A stretch of 64,000 bases of DNA from Trochalopteron elliotii (GCA_024734555.1 JANPWX010020199.1:1055985-1119984); one strand, 5' to 3'. Shown: positions 1 to 13,423, counted from the first letter of the stretch. Numbers and translations are program-made. Notes: a model not told the origin generated them from the sequence alone.

Positions 1-3000
1 AGTGGAGAAGGCATTTGCATGAAGGGATGCCCTGTCCTGCACATCTCTGAGCAGGGCAGGGTTTGGTTCCAGCAATAGGAGGGATCTGCTGCCAAAGTGC
101 TTTATGGATACATCCAACCAGCCCTGAACAAGAATGCAGGCCAGCAGAAGTAGCTCTTAAACATCTTGTTCTACCCTTATCATTCAGTATGTGTCCTGAT
201 ATGTGATTCATTGCAGTTTTAAAACTCAGATCCAAAGATGGAAGGAGCAAGCTCTTCTGAAGTGACTCATCCTAATGGTATCTGAATAGGTCACAAATAT
301 TAATTTAAGGAAACCCTTGTGCAGTGTCTGTGACCTTTAACAGACATTGAGAGGAGCCAGGGAATGGTTTTAAAAATCTGATTTTACTTGTCAGGCTGAA
401 AGGAGAGGCCTGGGGCTGATATTTCAGTGTAACTCAGCACTGCACAACACTCATCTGGTCAAAGCACAGCTCTAACCCCTTCAAAAATAAATATCCCATT
501 GTGTAAAATGCAGTTTATTTTATTGGCTTTTTAGTTGAAATGTTCCTCACTGAGCGGAGTTTATTTTTTAATAATATAGAAAAGGACAAATATGAAGGAA
601 ATTTTCAATTGTAAATGCCTAAAGTTTGCAAGAATTGTTGCTGATGGGTCTGTTGGTCCCACAGGTTTGTACCACTAGTGCAGCTGTGGGAGGGCACAGT
701 CCTGCTGGGTTATATCATACTTGTGCCAGTCCCACTTTTCCAATGAAGTAAGACAATTCAACATCCACCAAAACTGGGGCACAGGTGAAAGAGAAACCTG
801 TAATAACTCTGAAAAAAAATGTAATTAAAAATCAGTTATTTGTGCACCTATCCCTTGTCCCCCTTGCACACAGAGTAACAGCGTAAACAAAATATTGAGT
901 ATACTGGGCATTGCCATTTTTCTTCTGCTTCAGAAAATAACGTTCTCAAAGGGTAGAATGTGCTGCACAACACAAGTGTATTTTTGGCAGTGTATTTAAC
1001 ACTGATGCAAACGTGATGCCACAAGTCTGTGAAGATAGAGGCACAGAATGGGCCCACCAATCCCTTGCTGCAAACGCAGTACAAGATACAGTCATTCGTT
1101 AGGATGGAAAGCAGCTGCCTTGTGTTTATTGAGGGAAATCAAAAGTCTCCTTCTGCATCTTGCTCCCTGGATTCCTGGCAGGACTACTGTCCTGGAGCTC
1201 ACCACCCCTGGGTTAAATGGAGCCCTCCTGCTCCTGGTTGAAGATCACCCTGGGTCTGTGTGCATATTCTCAACAATTATCATATGGGTTTTGTCATAAC
1301 TGTTGTCGGGCGCATCTCTACTCTTCCCCAAGATTTTTAGTAGGAATGTTTTTCTCTCGCAGTGTGCAATCATCTTCTGACACAATGAAGGATGTGTTAT
1401 CAAAGGTCTGATCTTTAAGACCCTTTCCATCTACAGCCATTCCATGATTTTCCACTTGGCACTAGTTCCTTTGATGTCCCTGAAGAAGTTACAACTGGGA
1501 CATTTCTCTGCCTCTGTCAGAGGAGTGTCTTTAGTCAGGCTCAGTTTTATTCTTAGTGGCAACAGCAAGCCAGCATTTTCTCCAACACAGGCTTTTTTGA
1601 AGGATATTCTTCCTGCTTTAGGGAAGATCTAGTGTACAAGTGAATTAGATTTCCTCATGGAACCTTTCCTTTTATGTTGATGCTTGAGAAATCAACATTG
1701 CTCAACCACTCTGATTTGCTACATGTCAAAAGCAATTCTCCAAATCTCTACTAATTCTTTAGAGGCTTTGACATGTTCTTGCTTCACTGTTTTGTGTGCT
1801 GTCAGTGCTCTACCCCCATCAAATCCTCACAACCATAATACACTCAGCAAATACACACCTGAGGTTAGGACCTAGAGAAGAGTAATTTACAGCTTAGGGA
1901 AAAGATTTCCTTTAGATGCTTACAGCATATTTCTGACAGAGCTGTACTGCAGATACTTGATCTGGATGGTGCTAGGGGAACTGGATAGTTTAAAATAAGT
2001 AAGTGGTTTTATAGCATTTCTTACTACCATAGTATCAAAGTCTTGGAAAAAAATCATTATGAAATTAGCATAGACCCTAATTTTAACTCAAATTCAGTTC
2101 AGGTGAGCCATAACTGCATAGTTCTTGAGATAAATGTATAGAAGATCAATTATTTCCTGATGTACACAGAAAACCAATTGTGTGGTGAATTTAGTGGCAT
2201 TTGTAAGACATTTGAGGTTTCAAAAACAACAAAAAGTCTGAAGTTCTATTGCAGAATAATTTTGTACTTTACATGTCGCCTGAAACAGGTATTGGCATCT
2301 TCAATACACAACTATCTATCAGTTTCAATAAAAAGTGAGCCTGAATCTTCATTGCCATCTCTACTGAACTTTGTGAAGAGTTTTGATTGTGCAGAAGTTT
2401 ATACAGATTAGAATGTTTGCATAAGGAAAATTAAGAAGTAAACCAGAACTTGATTCTCGATGTTATACTGTAGATGGAAATGCACTCACTCTTTATTTCC
2501 CTTGAACAAAATACTCTGCACTATCTGTATTTCCCATGAACTTGATTTCCACACTCCAACAAAACTGAAGGCAAATAGAATCTAAGTCTTTGAACTAAAA
2601 CACCACCAAGACTCATTAATCTGCTTTTTATTTAATATCACTTTTTTCCCCCTTTACTTTTCCTGGTGTCCTCCCCTCTCTTTTCATAAGTAACTACATG
2701 TGCTGCTATACAAGAAAAAAAAATCAAAGTTTAATTGCAACATAGTGGCCATGGTAAGAACTCTACTGCTGCTGAAGACAAACTTAATGCACGGTCTAGA
2801 GCTGCACCACTAGAGAAAAGGAAATGCTCTTTGGTGTGTGTTACTTCAACATCCTGGCTGAGCTTTTTAACAATGTTTGTGATGTGAATTTTCAGCCACT
2901 GTTATCAGTCTCCTTGTGCTGATAACTTTTGCTTCCCTCCAGATAGGAGACATGGAAAGCCATGGTCCTCTCCTGACTGGATAATTTTTTCTTCCAGCAG

Positions 3001-4560
3001 GCAAGCCCTCTCTCCAAGGAAAGGAGGAGGGGAAGGGTCTGTCCTGTGAAAACAAAAAAACCCTGTGTCTTGCTAGACATGGTCAGCATGGTCTCCTGTC
3101 CCCAGTGGGGCCAATCCCATCCTGGCTGCCAAGGCTGACTGTTGTGTCAGGGGCTTTGATACTCCCCCACACCGCTTATGCACCTCTGCAATAGCTCTAT
3201 AAACAGCAACATGGAGGGCTACTTTGGGCATTGGCCCCTTTAATGGCCTTGGAGAGGTAAATGATATTTTGGTAGCAATTAAGCAAAACCCAGATTACAT
3301 CGGGATCGAGGCAAACGTTCAGGCAGAGGTTTTGAGGTACTTTTGCAATAGCATTACTGCAATTCTTATTTTAAGCTCTTCCTGTGTTACTTTAAATAAA
3401 GGCAAAAACAAACACAGTCAGTGGCCATGTTCAAAAACACCCTAGTGGATATGGTGATGCCTGCACAGAACATCCTCAGGTTCCTGACTGAGAGAGGGCA
3501 AAAGGGGAATGCACGCCAAGTCCAGCCATTCCTGTGCTTGACTTTCCTTTGTCTTATATACAGGTACCCACTGTAAAGAAGTCTGAAATCCTACAAGTTT
3601 TCTTACAACTACTGCCTCCTCTGAATCTGCTGCCTAAAACCCCTGCTGAGCCAGAGGCTCAAATATGCTCTACAAAACAGAAGATGAATATGGAAGGGAG
3701 GAACAATATTGCAAGAATCTGAAACTGGCAGCTACAGATTGAAGTTCCATTTAGTTCAGTACAACCTGGAGTTTGAGAAAGAATGTAGTCACTATTCACT
3801 TTTTTTTCCCCCTTAATTAAAGCCAGAGAGAGATTTTATTACTGCAGAACTTTGGGTTTGCATATTATCCTGGAAATAAGGTTTGCTTTATGTCTTAGTT
3901 TAACCTAAAGTGCATATGTTTTATGCTGTCGATGTTATATGAAGTACCTTTGATCCAGCAGATTACCTAAATCCTGTAGTTTAAAGGCAAGAAAAATATC
4001 CAGTTAGTCATTTGGGAATGAAATCATTGATATTTCTCTCAGTCTATACTTTTACACTGCTGTAAATAAGATATTTGAGGTAAAGATAATCTAAGAAACA
4101 ATAATTTTTAAAAAAGGTGGACGTCCTGGGTACAGAGACAATTGGTTGGAGTTTTCAGTGCTGTCTCTTTGATATCACTTGCATCACTGCTAAAGGGCAT
4201 GGTTTCAGCAGGAAAAAAAAAAAAAAACCACCAAAAAAACCCACCAACAAACCCAGATGGTTGGGCATTTTTGTTGGGCTTGCAGAAAAGGGTGTACAGG
4301 GCCAGAGGTCAGAACCAGGTTAGTGCTCAGCTGCTCAGTGCCAGGAGACAGTGCTGTCACACCTCAACCACAACCAGAGCCATGTTACTGCAAACATCAC
4401 TGCCAGACCTATCACTGCCAGAGCCACCACAGCTGCCACTGGAAAGCCAACAGGCCCCAGTCCTGCCAGCTGCCCCGAGGTCATCATTTCAGCAACACAA
4501 CTCCTGTTTTAGACAAACTAGCTTTCAAAGTCCTGTTTTGTCCCCACTTTCTGGATTTTT

Positions 4561-4596
4561 GGGGCTTTTTGGGGGGCAGAGGGGGGTGCAGGGGGG
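4561..4596 (+). repeat. G-quadruplex-forming motif (four long G runs)
   Basis: Four guanine runs of 4, 6, 6 and 6 bases at 4561-4564, 4571-4576, 4581-4586 and 4591-4596, separated by 6, 4 and 4 bases. This satisfies the standard intramolecular quadruplex rule with at least four stacked tetrads, on the + strand. It is followed by a G/T-rich tail to about 4616. No gene is nearby. Confidence 0.8.
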
Positions 4597-7500
4597 TGGT
4601 TTGGTTTGGGTTTTTTCAGACTGGGTGTGGAATTTAAGATGCAAGAGCCTTCCTGATATCTTGTCTTTGTTTTCCCACAAAAATGTTAGAATGGTTGCCA
4701 TTTTGCATTTGTTTGGTGATCAGGTTGAGCACTGTCTTTGAGAAGCATTTTTGTTTGTTTGGTGGTGAAAACCCTTTTTTGGATAAAAACAATCTCTTCT
4801 AAAGTTATTTTATTAATATTGATGGGAGGTTACTGTGACTTTTCAGGAAATTGTGATTCCGGTTTAGAATCTCTCCTAGCCTTCTGTTCCTTCACTCCAT
4901 TGCCGGAAGGAGTAGAGGTAAAAAAGGACAGCTTGAGTGGGTTTTCTTGCAGGGTTTTAAACCAGCAGAGTGAAGAAGAGAGAGTTTAGATACCCTGCTC
5001 TATCAATACACAAAATGCTAGGATGGTCGTTTAGTGACTGAAGAGCACCTAAGTTTACTCTGCAACAAATTTCATATTCATACGGGCTGCCATGATGTTT
5101 TGCAGCTGGCTTATGTCTGTGTGTACCAGGACCTGCCTTATGTTTTCCTGCACAATTAAAATTTTAGAACACACAAAATCCTTGGCTGCTATGATGTACT
5201 AACACCATCCAAACACTTAATTTTAATCTCTTCTTGGTAAAACCTCTAAATATCAAAATTTAAAACTCTAATTATCAAAATGTGTGAGCTATCTTCTACT
5301 GATGAGAGCAGAAGTCACTGGCTAAAAATTAAGAGTGCCTACTATCTATTTTTTCCCTTCAGCTTTGAAAAGCATCTTATTTCTTAAAAACACAAGCAAA
5401 CAAACAAAAACAACCACAACCAAACCTCCACCCCTAGCCAAAAGAAACTAAACATAATATTTCAGAGGAAAACAGTTGTATGAGGATGTAAATTCTGTAA
5501 AGCCCACTGGTGTAAATCTTGCCCGCCATTGTCAATCTCAAGACCTGAGTTTGGATTCTGGCCATGGCACCTTGACATTGTTACATCTTACCTAGCTCAT
5601 CCATGACCATGACTGTAGAACATAGCACACGTGGAACAGGACACCTTAACTCAGAGCAGTCTTAGATAAGTCAGAAAACAGTTTTACCTACCAAATTGCA
5701 TTTTTTTTGTGCACACAACCAATCTCATGCACTACAGCTTTCCTGGTCTACAACAATGCAAGAGCAACAGCTCAACTTTAGCCTACACTCTTCCAAGGAG
5801 CTACAAAGGACTTCAACCTAGGAGCTCTGAAATTTTATTCCTCTTAGCATCTCTGCCTGTTCACCTGTCTTGTAGCCAGTTTCCTCTTGAGGAGTCACAG
5901 GTAACTCCCTTCAGACCCTTAACATGTAGCTGAGCTGCCCCAGGGATTCATGAGACCAGAAGGGAACAGTGTCGCCCTCCCAACCCTCTCCCCTGCACGT
6001 TCCTCTTATCTGCACAGGGAGGAGAGTTGAGGAGGCACCAAAGGAAAAAAAATACACCAGAAAATGGAAACCACTTGTGACCCATCAGGCCAACAAGAAG
6101 TTTTGCTTTCACCATTACTGTTTCATGAAGGGCTGGACACTGACAGATGATGGTCACAGGCAGCACTCAAACCTGGGGACTTCTGAGTCTTCCTGTCACT
6201 GTCCTGGAAGCCCCCACCAGCTGTCCAGATCTGCAGCAAGCTGTTGTCAGCTTGGATAGCATCTCTACATGTGAGCATCTGGCACCACAGCAGATGGCTA
6301 CCTCATGTCATTTTCCAAAAAATATAGATCTTCCTTGTTAAGAAGGCTGGAACTATGAGCACTCTTTACCCTCTGCCACCTTGTGTCAGTTTGAAGTCTT
6401 GTATGCATAATTAAGGTGATACAACACCCTAATTGCTCTGCCAGAACCAGGAGATTTACCAAAGATTTAGATCCATCATTTACAGAAAGTAACTTCTTCT
6501 ACAAATCTCATTGGTCTCCCAATGTAATTAAAAATTTTTGTTTGATTTTGTTTAGCTTTATTAGAACATACACAGGTTTAGGAGATTCAAGCAACTTTAT
6601 TAATGACCTTCTCCAAAGACACTGAGCATGTGCAGTAAGATAGCCCTGTAATCCAGTAGCCTAAATGCATCCATTTTTATTAACAGTCATTATTAATCTC
6701 CTGAGTGGGAAATGTTTTCAGATTCCAAGGACTTCATAAACCTAAAAGCATTTTTCGGCTGTTCTTCCTGTGCTAGGATGTTTTCAGGAGGCAAAGCTGT
6801 CTCCTGGGGCCCAGAACCAAGGCAGATGAGATGGTATGCAGCTGAACAGTGCAGCTGAAGTGTTAAAGTATGCACAATAATAGCTCTGAGTATCCAGGTA
6901 TCAACCATCAAAGATACTGCTAGAAATTGGAGGAAACTAATTGTGTAAGAACTCCCTGGTTCTGGATAAGCCACAGAAGCTGTTCCCATGAGACTGAGGT
7001 TTAGAAAGCTAGGAGGAAATGGCTGTACCCAGCCCTGAGCTCAGGTGTCTATGAGACGCTCAAAAGTAAGCATGTCGAGCAGTTGAAAGAGAAACTGGAG
7101 AAGCAGAATTAGTGGGATCACATCTTCAGTCTGGATCCGAAGACTGAGGCTGTCAGAGACAGAGGTAGGAGGAAGAGAGTATGAGGTAGATTAAGTCAAT
7201 ATGGGTCATACTGCTCTCTGGTAGGATAAACATGAAAGTGCCTCTTTATGGCAGCCCCAGCATCTCTTCTACACTTGACAAGTGGTGCTGGACAAGCCCA
7301 GAGGCACCTACAGGTCCCAGTGCAGCTGACTGACATGTTCATATCCCTCTTTTGGAAGTCTCTTCAGGACGACCAAAATCAGGGCTTGCCACAGGCTCTG
7401 GGGTCCCAACTATGCTTACACCAAGATGAACCCCTCTCAAAACACTGTTTAATGAACAGAACACCATTCCCAAAATCTGCAGCTTTAGACCGTCTTGCCA

Positions 7501-9201
7501 AAATAATCCCTTTGCCTTTTCCCATTCTCCAGGACCTTTCCCATCTCTCCAGCTGGGGTGCCCTCATTTTCCCATGATGGCCCAGAGACCTTCCCTCACT
7601 CCTTCTCTTCCCCCTTTCCTTCTTCCCTCCTTCACTCTCAGTAGTATAACCTGCAAATCTTCTCCACCAGCATGAAGACAGCACAGTAGGGGTAGCTTCA
7701 AACTGTGTTTCCACTTCTATCTGCCAGATGACCAAATAAAATTAGGCAAAATTAAATAAAATTAATTAAATTACCTTCATGTTGAAGGTCAGTAGTGACA
7801 CTTCTCTGCAGCCCTGCATGACTAATAATTCTCTCTAAACTTGCAGAAAATTCAAGGCTTGAAGTTGCTCTGCTGTTCACAGTTTTTTGAAAATTTTCTA
7901 ATTTTTTGAATGTGTTAAACAGATCTGATGGTGTTTAGTCTTCACTTTCTGCAATGAACACACAAACAGCAATGTAGGGATGCATGCAAGGAACTATAGC
8001 ACACAAGGAGAAAACTATTCAAATTGGGTTTCTAGATTTTGTCTTTTTATTGTTGTTACTTCTGAGAGTGTTTTAGGAAAAAAAAAAAGGCTTGGAACAC
8101 TTCCTAATAGATTTTTCTGGTTTCATATCTGCATTTTGAACTTTGGGAAACCAAGTTTAAGTCAGGAACCCTCAGGATTAAAGTGACAGAATGAAATTCA
8201 GAGGAGAAACAATTATAAATATGACATCAAGTGGAGCTGATCAATTTGTCCTTACTTGTTCCCTCAGTTTTATAACAGGAAAGGTAAGCTGCTGTGGTGA
8301 CACTTGGAAAGGATGTGAGAAATGAGCATGCGCCCTCAACTCACAAGAAACTTGGGCAGTTCTGTCCTCGCTTCTCTGCTTATTCAGCAGAGAGCAGGCA
8401 GGGATATGGCTAAAGGAGAATCTGGACTTTTTTCTGGTCAAGCTGCTGAAGAGGTGTAGGTGAAAACATATCCAAGACATAAATGTTGTTCCAGGATACT
8501 GCCATCACTCCTGACACAGAGACATTCTCACCAGTATGTGTCTTCCTGACCAGCCACCCCCACCATCCCTGCATGGTGCCAATTACAAAAATTAGTCCTG
8601 CTCACTGATCAAAGGACAGAGTTGAGAAAGCAAGTATGCTCTTCAGACCTGACAAATGGCTCCTCTCCAACCTGAGTTGTGGAGTTGTTGACTGACTTGA
8701 TTAATATATTTCAGAAATCACTTACTTTTGTTCAGCTTTTGGAAACCCATACCCAAGGAAGAACTTTTATAACCAATGGAGCACAGTTCACAGTAACTCT
8801 GCATACTGAAATTTTTGCCTGCTGGGAGTAGAACAGTTTGCACCGTTGATGTAGGTCATGGTGACCTTCCTGCAATGTCTCAGTCACTCCTTCTTCCTCA
8901 TTACAACCCAGCTGCAAATTTTTTCTGTCTTCTCTGAGAACCAGGGGCCATACCTGCTGTGCACCGAGATTAGTTCTTAGGAGCTGTCTGAAACACACAG
9001 TAAATCTGTCCACACAGAATGGTTTAATTGGAGCTATTTTAACTGTGATCTTGAAAGAGCCTTCCAAACCTTGCAGGAATTTACTACATGACAACATAAA
9101 TTATGTGCATCTGCTGTTGCAGTATAGTGACTGATGTTGACCTCCTATATCAGTTACTATAAGCATTTACAATACTTCAGCATGGAGAAAAATGCCTGTA
9201 C

Positions 9202-9225
9202 AAAAAAAAAAAAAAAAAAAAAAAA
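9202..9225 (+). repeat. Poly(A) tract, 24 bases
   Basis: An uninterrupted run of 24 A residues. It could be the tail of a retroposed sequence, but the preceding bases resemble no known transcript and no target-site duplication was found, so it is recorded only as a homopolymer. Confidence 0.9.
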
Positions 9226-10173
9226 GCTGAAAGCTGGCCCTGTACCTGGTTTTCCCTACTCACAGAAGTCATCTACAGCACCTTTGATGCTTGCAGAAGC
9301 TCCAGACAAAATCCAGAGAGGCAGACTAATCAGCTGTGAGACTCAATTGCTTTGAGACAGGTGACCTTGAAGAGTCATTGAAACTAATGGCTTAAAATTT
9401 GGCCAACAAGATAAAGAAATGAAGGTGCCATCACTTTTAAGTGTTCTCATTAGCTTACTCTTCAGGCTAGTGAAATTAGCAGGTCAAATGTTTCAGATAT
9501 GTGATTGAGATTATTCCTCAAGCAGCAACTACAAGGCATGGACTTGTGAGGCAGCCAAGAGGCCATGTGTCAGAAGCAGTGCTCAGCATCACCACAAGGC
9601 AAGAGCTCCAGCAGCATCCACCAAGGAAACCTGCTGCACCTAGCAGGACACTGGTTAGACTTACCTTTGTGTTAACTCCAGAGTGAAGTAAGTGCTGTGA
9701 CTCCACCTGCCTTAGTCATTGTGATGTTTCTAGCAGAAATGCAAGTGCAGCATTTCTATTACAGACAGGTAAAGGTAGACATGAGGGGCCCTGAGAAGGG
9801 GAGAAGGGAAAGGCATCAGTGGCCATGCAAGAGGGCTCCAGAAGACCTAAAATGATTGTGCATAGGAGTGTGCAGAGATACAAGCCTATCTGGGACCTCA
9901 ACATTCCTAAAACTCTTAATAATTATTGACTGCCTATGAAACATATTTGATCTAGTGGTAGGAGATTGTTCAGAGGCATGAGCCAGGAGTTTTGTATGCC
10001 CCTATAAACAGCACGGGAAAGCAATTATTGCACAGTCCTAGTGTCCTGGCTACATCCAGGACAGAGCTAACTTTTGCAGCAGACAGGAGGAGCACAGCTC
10101 AGACCCTGAAGATCTTGATACCCTCTCATACCATGTCCTGGGGGAATGGAGTGTGGCAGCATTTTTCCAGTTT

Positions 10174-10544
10174 TGCTGGCGTGGAAAATTAATCCACAAA
10201 CACCAGAGGTTTATGTCCAAAAAGGAGACAGAGGAGTCCTGTAACTTTATTAGAATAAATGGAGAGGCCATGGGGCATTTCTCCTGGGATCTCTCAAATT
10301 TTTGGAGGACGCAGCCTCCTTTATACCCTAATTTCCTGGCAGCATTTCCCTCTCTTTTTCCCTATCAGTGGAGGTACTTGAGATGTACAGACTACCCAAA
10401 ACACCTAACACCCCTTCTAATGTATATCCCCACACACCTTTTTCTTTTCCTTGTGTCACTCAGTGGAATTCCTTATGGAATTTATGGTTCTTCCCATTTT
10501 TTCTTTCATCTCTCCGTATCCAATCTCATTTATCAGCAGACCCA
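10174..10544 (-). mobile_element. Solo LTR of an endogenous retrovirus, antisense, 6-bp target duplication
   Basis: The element begins TG at 10174 and ends CA at 10544 and is flanked by identical CAGTTT hexamers (10168-10173 and 10545-10550). Read on the minus strand it has a TATAAAGG box (about 10319-10326) and, about 75 bases further on, an AATAAA polyadenylation signal (complement of TTTATT at 10246-10251), giving the U3-R-U5 order of an LTR of 371 bp. A 6-bp duplication is typical of beta/alpha-like (ERVK-type) elements. No internal viral sequence adjoins it, so it is a solo LTR. The 3' boundary rests on the duplication rather than on a consensus. Confidence 0.75.
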
Positions 10545-10550
10545 CAGTTT

Positions 10551-11650
10551 GTTTGCAAAGACAACTCCCTCCTTCCCTTCAAGGAGGTGCCAGGTTCACA
10601 TCATGAGCAATTGTGGGTGAAATGACCCTTACACATAAAAAAATTCCTTTATGCTGCTTACATATGTTTATCTTTCATGGCAACCATGCCCTGCAGAGTA
10701 GTGGGATGACAAGTGTGAGATAGGGAAGATCTTGAGAACAATCATCTGTTATGGGCAGAGCAGGAGCTTCAGACAAAGTTTGTTAGAGTAGCCCTCCCAT
10801 TGAGTTATGGGGTGCAGAAAGGACATCTTTGATTTCTAAACTCCTTCTTAGAGATGAGTCTAGGTGCAGCTGGATCCCACTGCTGTCCCTGAAAGCCTTA
10901 TTCATCACCCCGTGTGCAGTAAGCCAACCTTACACACAGAGCTGAGGTGTTTGTTTATTGAACAATTATGCAAAGAGGGTGCTGTATGGTAAATCCACAC
11001 AACTAGCACTGCAAAACTGCTCAAAATTTTGTATTTTAGATATATATTTTGGCAAGCAAAGAAATCATAATTAATTGGCTACCAGTTGCCTAGTTTCCTT
11101 ATCAATTAATATCCTACCTTCTATTAGTTGAATGATTCTTTCACTTCTGATGTTAATTAGTCTGCACGCTCAGTCTTCTTTTTCTTTTGAGTTAGTGGGT
11201 TTCTTTAGTCAGTGGCCTGTGAGTTGGTGGTTGCAATCTCACCCCACTAGAATTACCTTCTAACCAGCTGGCTTGGTGTACACACCCCACATTGAGCTCC
11301 AGGACACTGTGAACTTCTGCCAATTCCTTGCATTATAGAGGGCACAGGGATTTGTGGTGCCAGCCAGGTGACAAGAGCCACAGCAGGAGTGAAAACTCAA
11401 TAGGAAGACCCCAGAATATGTGTGAAGGGTACAAATGCTCAAGTGGTCCTTTGTTCACGGTCCTTCCTTTGAAGCTATGAGCTCTGTTTCTCTGATAAAG
11501 CAAGATGCTGTTTCTCAACCCCCTACTCACTCTTTGTAACCTTCTGGGCGAATTGTTAATTATTTCTGACTCTTGAGATATCACAGTCTTAGCCCCAGTC
11601 TTTGTCAACAGTTTATAATATAAAGGATTATATACGGAAGTAAATCTTTA
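10551..11650. other. Non-coding spacer between LTRs
   Basis: No supported gene. AT-rich from about 11000 to 11160 with a more GC-balanced block at about 11200-11560. The latter could be an older repeat, but I recognise no LTR ends or retroviral motifs in it. Confidence 0.5.
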
Positions 11651-11656
11651 TGCAAC

Positions 11657-12301
11657 TGTTATAAATGATTATTAGCCAATTGGATAAAAAAATAACAAAA
11701 TTTTATTTTTCCATTTCCAAATATCTCTCTGAGACAGCCACAAGCAACATTTGATCGAATGCTGGGTGAAACAGGCGGCCGACAGCAAGGGTGTGATCCT
11801 GCCCTGCCCACACCAGCTGGGTTTTGAGTCTGATTTTTATACTGTTTTCTGTGCCCAGCGACGAGTTCATTGTGTTTCTGTTCAGTCTTCATATTCAAAC
11901 ACAGTCTTTCCCTTGGTGATGAATCTTGAACAGACTTCCCAGCACTGAAAGGATTTTCCTGGAACCTCTCTTTGGGATGGTGATTTTTCCACATCTCCGG
12001 GTCCTCTCTCGAGATGGGTATCAGTCACTTGATGGTCCAGGTGCACAGAGTCCAATTTGATTAACGAGCCACATCCTGGCTAGACAACCCTTTTCTCTTG
12101 TAAATCTAAGTTTCAATCTGTTACTTCACAGTTCCAGAGTAAATCCTGGTATTTGGAAATGCCTTTCCCATTCTGGGAATCAGGGCTTACTTTTGCAGTT
12201 TCAGAGTTACAAGGTACGATATTTCTAATACATTGTTTTATTCACTACATCTATTACATTTCCCATATTTTAATACACGAATTTATCCATCACATCCATT
12301 A
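11657..12301 (-). mobile_element. Solo LTR, antisense, same family as 14003-14662 (older copy)
   Basis: Similar along its whole length, in the same orientation, to the LTR at 14003-14662, starting at TGTTATAAATGATTAT. Minus-strand TATAAAAA lies at 11834-11841 and AATAAA at 11702-11707. The outer end aligns with the CA end of the other copy but reads TA. The flanking hexamers are TGCAAC (11651-11656) and CACAAC (12302-12307); they differ only as expected if an original CGCAAC lost its CpG in opposite ways on the two sides. This supports an old, independent 6-bp-duplication insertion. Confidence 0.8.
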
Positions 12302-12307
12302 CACAAC

Positions 12308-12794
12308 TTTGTCCTGCAGGGTTAGAGAATGGCATGTCAGATGTTTTTATATTGAAATAAATTATCTGTTACAATAATGATAAGATGAAAATATCAAATT
12401 AAAATCTTAATCAAAATAATTTCCTACATGTAATACCTGGCTATGACTACTAGTATAGTATAGTGTGCCATTTTTGAAGCAATATTGAAGCCATTATATG
12501 AAATCAATTATATTGAGATTGCTCTTTCTCACCCATATCAACACTCAGCCTCAATGAGTAACATTGAGGGTAACCTTGAGGTCCCCTCCCAAGGGAGGAA
12601 TCTCCACATACTCCAAGGAGGAGACCCTGCTGTTAAAAGGTGGCACTGCGTTTTCAGAGTGCTTCAGAGTCAGTCATATATCCCTGGCCCAGCTGACTTG
12701 GTTAAACAAGTTGTCAATACTGTCACTTGTTTGTTCCTTTGTCAGATACTTTATCAGGTCTGCCACACCTTCATTTCACTATCAGGAGTTTTAA
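12308..12794. other. Non-coding spacer
   Basis: AT-rich at first, then ordinary sequence between two LTRs. No gene, retroviral internal region or structured repeat was recognised. Confidence 0.5.
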
Positions 12795-12798
12795 CTTT

Positions 12799-13419
12799 TG
12801 TAGTGGTTTAGGGCAAATCTGGGAGGAAACTTCCTTAGGGGCACTCCCTCCCCTTCCCCAACCGGTTCGAAAAAGAAAACCTCCTCAGAGAGAAGTAGAA
12901 AGAGCCCTTTTTATTAAACAGGCAAAGCACTCCCTGGCACAATAAACTGAACAATACTCAATGATGTCGCTCTGGAGAGATGACAGATTTAGGAAAGAAG
13001 TCCGTCCTGTAGGTGATTGCTCTGTCTCTGTTCCTCCGGTGCTGGGGAGTGTTGCTGTGCAGATCTTGGTGGGTTCCAGATGCCGCCCCCACGGCACTCC
13101 CCCGGGTCCTCAGTCCAGAGAGATTTTTAACAGTTCCAAGGAAAGGCGAAAAAAGGAAAAAAAAAAAACAGGAGAGAAAAAAAAGAAAAAAAAAAAAGAA
13201 AAGAAAAACAGGAGGAAAAGGAAAAAAAGAAAGCGAAGCTTCTCCCCCCTGCTAGCTAGACACTAACTAACTACTGAAAAAACTCTCCGTGTGTGTTGAA
13301 TTCGGCTCTCAAGGCCAGCCGGCGGAGGACAGTTTCTAAAATCAAACTGCATGCCTGTCCCCTTCCCCAGCTCCCAGAACCAAGAGACGATTGGGATACA
13401 AACATGTCACCCCAGGACA
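12799..13419 (-). mobile_element. Solo LTR, antisense, second family, 4-bp target duplication
   Basis: On the minus strand the element opens TGTCCTGGGGTGACATG (complement ending at 13419) and closes ACCACTACA (complement starting at 12799), i.e. TG..CA ends. The flanks share CTTT on both sides (12795-12798 and 13420-13423), a 4-bp duplication, the length usual for class I (gamma-like) elements. An AATAAA signal lies at 12910-12915 (complement) and a TATA-like TTAAAAAT at about 13123-13130. The element includes a long purine-rich tract (13138-13238, pyrimidine-rich on its own strand). No internal viral sequence lies beside it. Confidence 0.75.
13138..13238 (+). repeat. Purine-rich (A/G) low-complexity tract
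   Basis: About 100 bases that are almost entirely A and G, with runs of up to 12 A and occasional C. It lies inside the LTR at 12799-13419, so it was probably brought in by that insertion and may have expanded since. Confidence 0.85.
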
Positions 13420-13423
13420 CTTT

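Larger units (their letters stand above)
1..10167. other. Upstream flanking DNA without a supported gene
   Basis: AT-rich sequence with only short chance frames, none showing a recognisable domain or flanked by convincing splice sites. It contains A-rich and A/C-rich low-complexity tracts (about 4211-4250, 5388-5440, 9202-9225) and the G-quadruplex motif at 4561-4596. A stretch at about 3220-3400 has balanced composition and few simple repeats and could be a conserved non-coding element, but this cannot be judged without alignment. A short segment near 10039-10080 begins like an ERVL LTR (TGTCCTGG then GACAGAGCTAAC) and may be an old LTR scrap. Confidence 0.55.

Noticed and set aside
4142..4741. 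199-codon plus-strand ORF
   Set aside because: It runs through a poly(A) tract and the G-rich tract, both low complexity. The peptide (poly-Lys, Pro-rich, Gly-rich) resembles translated simple sequence.
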